Of a DNA stretch of 47,986 nt, positions 42,093 through 47,986 are shown in pieces. The position numbers were made by a program, and so were the translations under genes. Source of the stretch: Cyanobacteria bacterium RU_5_0 (GTDB lineage Bacteria > Cyanobacteriota > Cyanobacteriia > Elainellales > Elainellaceae); NCBI GenBank assembly GCA_012033255.1, contig JAAUSF010000029.1:1-47986 (forward strand). The letters run 5' to 3'. How positions within the stretch are numbered: the first letter of the stretch is position 1; the number at the start of each line of letters is the position of its first letter. Below the pieces are notes generated by a model. The model saw nothing but the letters and a program-made list of their open reading frames with translations, searched no databases and was not told where the DNA came from.

Positions 42093-42498
42093 CCCCCAGT
42101 TCGCACAGCGAGACAATGATTGGTTGGGTTGAAGCAATGACGCAATGAAGTTTTATAGTGATGCCTATCTCACGTAAATTCTTTACATCTTTTAAGAACT
42201 CGTTAATTTTATTAACAGAGATCTTGCATTTGGCGTTCTTTGGTATGGTGTAAGCGATAAATCAACCGCTATTAAAGTCAATCTTTGAACCATGAAAGAA
42301 GTTTAATCAGTAGATCTGAAGATCTGAGATTTTTCTTAATACTTAACATTCATCTGCATTTCTTGCTAGAAAATTCAAATCAGCTAAAGTATTAATCTGG
42401 TAATTAAAAGCATTTGTGTTGAATTCATAACATTTGCTTGTGATTGAATCGCAGTTTTATCGCCAAATTTTCTTTCCTTTGAGACTTTTAAACTTCCA

Positions 42499-45400
42499 AT
42501 GAACAGTAACCAGTTGCCAGCTAAACAGGGACTTTACGATCCGCAATTTGAGCATGATGCGTGTGGCGTCGGCTTCGTCGTGCATATGAAGGGAAGGCAG
42601 TCGCATACCATCATCGAGAATGGATTGACCATTCTCTTGAATCTCGATCATCGCGGTGCGGTTGGTGCAGAAACAAATAGCGGCGATGGTGCAGGTATTT
42701 TGATTCAGGTACCCCATAAATTCCTGCAAAAAGTCACGGCAGCAGACGGAATTACATTGCCAGAAGCAGGTCAATATGGGGTTGGCATGATCTATTCTTC
42801 GCCAGATCCCACCATCCGCGAGAGCAGCCGACGAATTTTTGAACGCATCGTAACTGAAGAAGGGTTACAGGTTCTCGGATGGCGCAATGTGCCAACGGAC
42901 AATTCTTCACTGGGTAACACGGCAAAATCCAGTGAACCGTTCATGGAGCAGGTTTTTATTCAACGATCGCCCCATCTATCAGAGGCATCAGATGATTTAG
43001 CGTTTGAGCGAAAGCTCTATGTCATTCGTAAACGTGCTCATAATGCGATTCGTGCCTTGCACCTTGATTCATACTGGTATCCTGCTAGCCTCTCATCCCG
43101 CACGATCGTTTACAAAGGGATGCTGATGCCGGTGCAAGTCGGGCAATATTATCCCGATTTGCGTGATCCCGATCTGGAAAGTGCGTTGGCGTTAGTTCAT
43201 TCTCGCTTCAGCACCAATACTTTCCCAAGTTGGGAGCGATCGCATCCCTATCGCTACGTTGCTCACAATGGCGAAATCAACACGCTGCGTGGCAATATCA
43301 ACTGGATGCATGCGCGGCAGTCACTTTTTGAGTCAGAGTTGTTTGGCGATGACATGAAAAAAGTCCAGCCTGTGATCAATGTTGACGGTAGTGACTCCTT
43401 GATTTTCGACAATGCTCTGGAACTTTTGGTGTTAGCGGGTCGATCGCTGCCCCATGCGGTGATGATGATGATCCCGGAACCGTGGACAGCCCACGAGTCG
43501 ATGAGCGATGAGAAAAAAGCCTTTTATGAATATCATTCGTGCTTAATGGAACCGTGGGATGGACCAGCATCGATCGCCTTTACGGATGGCACGATGATGG
43601 GAGCCGTCCTCGATCGCAACGGGCTACGTCCGTCGCGATATTACGTCACGAAAGATGATCTCGTGATCATGGCATCTGAAGCGGGTGTATTGCCGATTGA
43701 ACCAGAACGAGTGGCATTGAAAGGACGCTTGCAACCTGGACGAATGTTCCTTGTGAACATGGAAGAAGGACGCATCGTTGCAGATGAAGAGATTAAACAC
43801 AGCATTGTCACTGAGCATCCTTATCGCACCTGGCTAAACCACCATTTAATCGATTTAGCACAGCTTAAAGATGCCCCCGACGATGGAAAGGGATATCCTA
43901 TTGCACCATTGTTGCAACGACAAATGGCATTTGGTTACACCTTTGAAGAGTTGCGTCTGTTGCTCACTCCAATGGCACGAGATGGTGTTGAAGCGGTAGG
44001 GGCAATGGGGGCAGATACGCCGCTATCGGTGCTTTCTGACCGTCCTAAACTATTGTATGAATATTTCCAACAACTGTTCGCACAGGTGACAAATCCGCCG
44101 ATCGATTCCATTCGCGAAGAGATCATCACCTCAGCCGAAACAACGATCGGGTCTGAAGGCAATTTGCTCAAACCAGAGCCAGAAAGTTGTCATTTGATCA
44201 AGCTGAAAACTCCCATTCTCAGCAATGACGAACTGGCGAAGCTTAGGTGCGTCTCCGAGGGCAATTTCAAGTCAATGACGTTGCCGATCGTGTTTAACCC
44301 GAAGGAGGGTGCTAGGGGACTAGAAGCGACACTGGATGCCATTTTTGCTCAAGCCGATCGCGCCATCATCGACGGTGTGAGTATTCTCATCCTTAGCGAT
44401 CGGGGTGTAGACGCAGACAATGCACCCATCCCAGCGCTGCTAGCGGTTTCCGGGCTACATCATCATCTGATTCAGGAGGGCACCCGGACACAAGTGGGAA
44501 TTGTGCTGGAATCGGGTGAACCGCGTGAAGTGCATCATTATGCCTTGCTGATTGGCTATGGCTGCGGAGCGATTAATCCTTATCTCGCTTTTGAGACCAT
44601 CAACGAGATGATTCACGAAGGTTTGCTCGTCAATATGGATGACAAAACGGCTTGCAAGAACTACATCAAAGCCGCTACGAAGGGCGTTGTTAAGGTGGCA
44701 TCCAAGATTGGCATCTCGACGCTGCAAAGCTATCGCGGAGCGCAGATTTTTGAGGCGATCGGGCTAAACCACTCCGTTGTTGATCAATATTTCACCTGGA
44801 CAGCCTCCCGAATCGAAGGCGTTGATCTAGAGGTGATCGCGAAGGAAGCGATTTTGCGTCATCATCATGCTTTCCCCGATCGCCAAGTCAACGGGCATAC
44901 GCTTGATGTGGGGGGTGAATATCAGTGGCGCAAGGACGGCGAGGCGCACCTGTTCAGCCCTCAAACCATTCACACCTTGCAAAAGGCAGTGCGGGAGAAC
45001 AGCTACGAAACTTACAAGCAATATGCGGCTCTCGTCAACGAGCAAAATCAGAAATACTTTACGCTACGTGGATTGCTAGCGTTCAAAGTGCGTCAGCCTG
45101 TGCCAATTGAAGAAGTTGAGCCGATCGAATCGATCATGAAACGCTTCAAGACAGGCGCAATGAGTTATGGCTCAATCTCGAAGGAAGCACATGAGTCATT
45201 GGCGATTGCCATGAACCGCATCGGCGGCAAATCCAATACAGGCGAAGGGGGTGAAGATCCAGACCGCTATACCTGGACAAACGATCGCGGCGACTCAAAG
45301 AATAGCGCCATCAAACAAGTGGCATCTGGACGTTTTGGCGTTACCAGTCTCTACTTGTCTCAGGCGAAAGAACTCCAGATCAAGATGGCACAGGGCGCAA

Positions 45401-47100
45401 AACCAGGCGAAGGAGGACAACTGCCGGGCGGCAAAGTCTACCCGTGGATTGCCAAAGTGCGTCACTCAACTCCAGGAGTTGGATTGATTTCACCACCGCC
45501 TCACCACGATATCTATTCAATCGAAGATCTGGCAGAGTTAATTCACGATTTGAAGAACGCCAATCGCGATGCCCGCATTAGCGTCAAGCTGGTATCTGAA
45601 GTCGGTGTAGGAACGATCGCGGCTGGAGTTGCAAAGGCCCATGCCGATGTGGTTCTTATCTCTGGCTATGACGGCGGAACAGGCGCATCGCCACAGACAT
45701 CAATCAAACACGCTGGCTTGCCCTGGGAACTGGGACTGGCAGAAACGCACCAAACTTTAGTGTTGAATAATTTGCGATCGCGCATCGCCGTCGAAACCGA
45801 TGGACAGATGAAAACTGGGCGTGATGTGGCGATCGCGGCTCTGCTTGGTGCAGAAGAATTCGGCTTTGCAACCGCACCCTTAGTGACGCTGGGCTGCATT
45901 ATGATGCGCGTCTGCCATCTCAACACTTGCCCCGTTGGTGTGGCTACGCAAGATCCGCACTTACGCCAAAACTTCACAGGCGATCCAGACCACACCGTCA
46001 ACTTTATGACATTCATTGCCCAAGAACTTCGTGAAATCATGGCGCAACTAGGTTTCCGCACGATCAATGAAATGGTTGGACGTGCTGATGTCCTTGAGCC
46101 AAAGCAAGCGATCGCCCATTGGAAAGCCAAAGGACTTGACCTCTCGAAGATTCTGTATCAGCCAGACGTGAGTCCTGATGTCGGTCGCTACTGCCAGATT
46201 CCCCAGGATCACGGCATTGAAAAATCTCTCGATATGGCGGTGCTACTGGAGTTGTGTCAAGGGGCGATCGAGCGAGGTGAACCCGTCAAAGCCACGCTAC
46301 CGATCAAAAATGTGAATCGCGTTGTCGGCACGATCCTCGGCAACGAAATCACCAAACGCCACTGGAACGGACTCCCCGACAACACGGTACATCTGCATTT
46401 CCAGGGCAATGCAGGGCAAAGTTTTGGGGCGTTTGTGCCGAAAGGAGTCACGCTCGAACTCGAAGGCGATGCCAATGACTACTTAGGCAAAGGACTGAGT
46501 GGCGGCAAGATCATCCTCTATCCTCCGACCGCTTCTACCTTTGTCGCTGAGGAAAACATCATCACCGGCAACGTTGCCTTCTACGGCGCAACCAGTGGCG
46601 AAGCTTACATCTGCGGCATGGCAGGCGAACGCTTCTGTGTCCGTAACTCTGGTGTTAATGCCGTGGTTGAAGCGGTGGGCGATCATGGCTGCGAATATAT
46701 GACGGGCGGTACAGTCGTTGTATTAGGCACAACCGGACGCAACTTTGCCGCAGGGATGAGCGGTGGCGTTGCCTACATTCTGGATGAGGCAGGTGACTTT
46801 GCAACACGCTGCAATCCACAGATGGTCGGACTGGAACCGCTGGAAGACCCCGAAGAAATTGACGAACTCCGCCAAATGATCCAGCGCCACGCCGACTATA
46901 CCCAAAGCCAGAAAGCCGTCAAAGTCTTAGCGAATTGGGAGGCGATCGTCCCGACGTTTGTCAAAGTGATGCCGAGAGACTACAAGCGAGTTCTGCAAGC
47001 CCTCAAGGAAGCCCTCGCCTCCGGTTTAAGTGGAGATGACGCGCTCACTGCTGCCTTTGAAGCGAATGCCCGTGATGTGGCGCGAATTGGGGGTGGCTGA
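42499..47100 (+). CDS. gltB: Glutamate synthase large subunit, NAD(P)H-type
   Basis: A 1533-residue GOGAT large subunit. It moves the amide of glutamine to 2-oxoglutarate to make glutamate. The N-terminal glutaminase nucleophile is Cys22 (EHDACGVGF), exposed after removal of a 21-residue propeptide. FMN and iron-sulfur domains follow; the 3Fe-4S cysteines are in [12 protein letters not shown]. The C-terminal GXGXG beta-helix ends the protein. The segment after [10 protein letters not shown] goes straight to [14 protein letters not shown] without the ~25-residue insert of ferredoxin-dependent enzymes, so the NAD(P)H type is likely. No gltD is adjacent. Start at ATG 42499. Confidence 0.93.
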   Translation: MNSNQLPAKQGLYDPQFEHDACGVGFVVHMKGRQSHTIIENGLTILLNLDHRGAVGAETNSGDGAGILIQVPHKFLQKVTAADGITLPEAGQYGVGMIYSSPDPTIRESSRRIFERIVTEEGLQVLGWRNVPTDNSSLGNTAKSSEPFMEQVFIQRSPHLSEASDDLAFERKLYVIRKRAHNAIRALHLDSYWYPASLSSRTIVYKGMLMPVQVGQYYPDLRDPDLESALALVHSRFSTNTFPSWERSHPYRYVAHNGEINTLRGNINWMHARQSLFESELFGDDMKKVQPVINVDGSDSLIFDNALELLVLAGRSLPHAVMMMIPEPWTAHESMSDEKKAFYEYHSCLMEPWDGPASIAFTDGTMMGAVLDRNGLRPSRYYVTKDDLVIMASEAGVLPIEPERVALKGRLQPGRMFLVNMEEGRIVADEEIKHSIVTEHPYRTWLNHHLIDLAQLKDAPDDGKGYPIAPLLQRQMAFGYTFEELRLLLTPMARDGVEAVGAMGADTPLSVLSDRPKLLYEYFQQLFAQVTNPPIDSIREEIITSAETTIGSEGNLLKPEPESCHLIKLKTPILSNDELAKLRCVSEGNFKSMTLPIVFNPKEGARGLEATLDAIFAQADRAIIDGVSILILSDRGVDADNAPIPALLAVSGLHHHLIQEGTRTQVGIVLESGEPREVHHYALLIGYGCGAINPYLAFETINEMIHEGLLVNMDDKTACKNYIKAATKGVVKVASKIGISTLQSYRGAQIFEAIGLNHSVVDQYFTWTASRIEGVDLEVIAKEAILRHHHAFPDRQVNGHTLDVGGEYQWRKDGEAHLFSPQTIHTLQKAVRENSYETYKQYAALVNEQNQKYFTLRGLLAFKVRQPVPIEEVEPIESIMKRFKTGAMSYGSISKEAHESLAIAMNRIGGKSNTGEGGEDPDRYTWTNDRGDSKNSAIKQVASGRFGVTSLYLSQAKELQIKMAQGAKPGEGGQLPGGKVYPWIAKVRHSTPGVGLISPPPHHDIYSIEDLAELIHDLKNANRDARISVKLVSEVGVGTIAAGVAKAHADVVLISGYDGGTGASPQTSIKHAGLPWELGLAETHQTLVLNNLRSRIAVETDGQMKTGRDVAIAALLGAEEFGFATAPLVTLGCIMMRVCHLNTCPVGVATQDPHLRQNFTGDPDHTVNFMTFIAQELREIMAQLGFRTINEMVGRADVLEPKQAIAHWKAKGLDLSKILYQPDVSPDVGRYCQIPQDHGIEKSLDMAVLLELCQGAIERGEPVKATLPIKNVNRVVGTILGNEITKRHWNGLPDNTVHLHFQGNAGQSFGAFVPKGVTLELEGDANDYLGKGLSGGKIILYPPTASTFVAEENIITGNVAFYGATSGEAYICGMAGERFCVRNSGVNAVVEAVGDHGCEYMTGGTVVVLGTTGRNFAAGMSGGVAYILDEAGDFATRCNPQMVGLEPLEDPEEIDELRQMIQRHADYTQSQKAVKVLANWEAIVPTFVKVMPRDYKRVLQALKEALASGLSGDDALTAAFEANARDVARIGGG

Positions 47101-47155
47101 TGGGTAATCGATAATGGGGAATCGGCTCGCTCCCACCGGCTAACCAACGGCATAA

Positions 47156-47923
47156 CTACTGATTCAACCGCTTCTGATCGCTCTTGTAGCGCAGATATTC
47201 AGAAGCAAACGCCAGAAATCCGGAGGCGAGAATTAGCACAACGCTGAGGGCATTGATGTCGGGTTTAACGCCGGTGCGAACGCGGCTGAAGATTTCCATT
47301 GGCAACGTGTTTGCACCGCCGCCTGCGGTGAAACTGGAAATCAAAAGATCATCCATGCTAAGGACAAAAGCGAGGAGGCAACCAGAGAGAATCGCAGGCA
47401 TTAATTCGGGCAGCAGGACTTTGATGAACGCTTGTACAGGAGTGGCTCCCAAATCTAGGGCGGCTTCTTCAAGGTGGGGATTTAAGCCTGCCAGACGGGT
47501 AGAGACGACAACAGCAATGTATGCCAAACAGAAGACAATATGAGCAGCAATGATTGTCCAAATGCTGAGAGGAATGCTGATCGAAACGAGAAAGACCAGT
47601 GTGGCAACGGCGATCGCAATATCTGGAATAATCAACGGCAGATACGAAATACCTTGATATAATCCTTTGCCTGGAAACCGATATTTTGCTAACCCGACTG
47701 CCATCATCGTTCCTAGCACGGCTGAAACCACTACCGCCGCAAATGCGATCACCAAACTATCTCGTAACGCTGAAAGAATACGGGAATCATTAAGCAAGCT
47801 TATGTACCATCGAAGGCTGAATCCTTCCCATCGGTTGCTGTAGCGAGAGGCGTTAAAACTGTAGAACGCCAAAATTAAGATAGGGACGTACATGAATCCG
47901 TACATGAGCAGCGTGAAAATCAT
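47156..47923 (-). CDS. potC: Spermidine/putrescine-type ABC transporter permease (PotC-like)
   Basis: An inner-membrane permease of the polyamine ABC importer family, 255 residues from ATG 47921-47923. Six hydrophobic helices are visible, and the coupling EAA loop reads EEAALDLGATPVQAFIKVLLPELMPAI. The SFNASRYSNRWEGFSLRWY segment after helix 1 is typical of PotC. The frame continues open to the right edge without another start codon, as a Pro-rich stretch coded by G-rich sequence, so the real start may lie outside the window. The other transporter subunits would be expected there. Confidence 0.85.
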   Translation of the reverse strand: MIFTLLMYGFMYVPILILAFYSFNASRYSNRWEGFSLRWYISLLNDSRILSALRDSLVIAFAAVVVSAVLGTMMAVGLAKYRFPGKGLYQGISYLPLIIPDIAIAVATLVFLVSISIPLSIWTIIAAHIVFCLAYIAVVVSTRLAGLNPHLEEAALDLGATPVQAFIKVLLPELMPAILSGCLLAFVLSMDDLLISSFTAGGGANTLPMEIFSRVRTGVKPDINALSVVLILASGFLAFASEYLRYKSDQKRLNQ

Positions 47924-47986
47924 CTGCCAGGAGATTCGGGGTTTGGGGTTGGTGGGAGGGGGAGGGCATTGTGGGGGGGATGGGGG

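Larger units (their letters stand above)
41801..42498. other. Long leader region upstream of gltB, with repeats
   Basis: This 700-bp gap has a truncated MITE family B copy and tandem repeats in its first 300 bp, and half-copies of the family A repeat near 41889-41912 and 42163-42176. From about 42170 the sequence is unique and AT-rich. I see no NtcA GTA-N8-TAC site and no recognisable glutamine riboswitch. No gene. Confidence 0.5.

Noticed and set aside
42180-42498. NtcA-binding site upstream of gltB
   Set aside because: I looked for GTA-N8-TAC and found no match; GTA occurs but without the paired TAC at the right distance.

Overview
This is chromosomal DNA from a cyanobacterium, probably a filamentous, Leptolyngbya-like one; the genus is an inference. 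GCGATCGC/CGATCG (HIP1-type) octamers occur throughout, the G+C content is moderate, and several genes are cyanobacterial hallmarks: the Tab2/Atab2 protein, ArgZ/AgrE, a DUF1400 protein, and the order asd-dapA-rnj divergent from tig-clpP-clpX, which matches Synechocystis sp. PCC 6803. I see no rRNA, tRNA, CRISPR array, phage or complete insertion sequence. Both edges cut genes: mutL on the left, and a potC-like permease that stays open on the right.

Layout. (1) 1-6.0 kb: mutL (partial), a 1.1 kb gap with a MITE-like element, a DUF3352 membrane-anchored protein divergent from a SemiSWEET transporter, a protein with three BamE/SmpA-like repeats, and a small alpha/beta-hydrolase-like protein. (2) 6.8-10.8 kb: a pentapeptide-repeat protein, a histidine kinase with a degenerate ATPase domain, a Uma2-family protein and CysH. 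(3) 11-19.5 kb: housekeeping core, with rnj, dapA and asd on the minus strand and tig, clpP and clpX on the plus strand. The ClpP here has lost its catalytic Ser and His. (4) 19.6-28 kb: an alpha/beta hydrolase, then three tandem paralogous secreted-type RTX proteins with a common N-terminal domain, a common unassigned middle domain and a common C-terminus. The second carries five Calx-beta repeats. (5) 28.3-36.2 kb: a small unknown protein, a fructokinase, a response regulator, a large GAF/PAS hybrid kinase carrying an in-frame palindromic insertion, and a methyltransferase-cupin pair. (6) 36.6-47.9 kb: argZ, tab2, mtnP, a DUF1400 protein, the large subunit of NADH-type glutamate synthase, and a polyamine-type ABC permease.

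How the genes fit together. asd and dapA supply the aspartate/lysine/diaminopimelate route. tig, clpP and clpX handle nascent-chain folding and protein turnover. argZ and gltB both serve nitrogen metabolism (arginine breakdown with ammonia release, and ammonia assimilation as glutamate). cysH and mtnP belong to sulfur assimilation and methionine salvage. The RTX trio probably forms one exported-protein operon; no secretion genes are present here.

The intergenic DNA is rich in small mobile-looking sequence. There is a MITE family in three copies, one with an 8-bp target duplication; a palindromic dispersed repeat in four copies; perfect hairpins; and G-rich minisatellites, some inside reading frames. 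The most noteworthy observations are the apparently inactive ClpP, the RTX paralog family with an unassigned domain, the in-frame palindrome in the hybrid kinase, and the MITE family.
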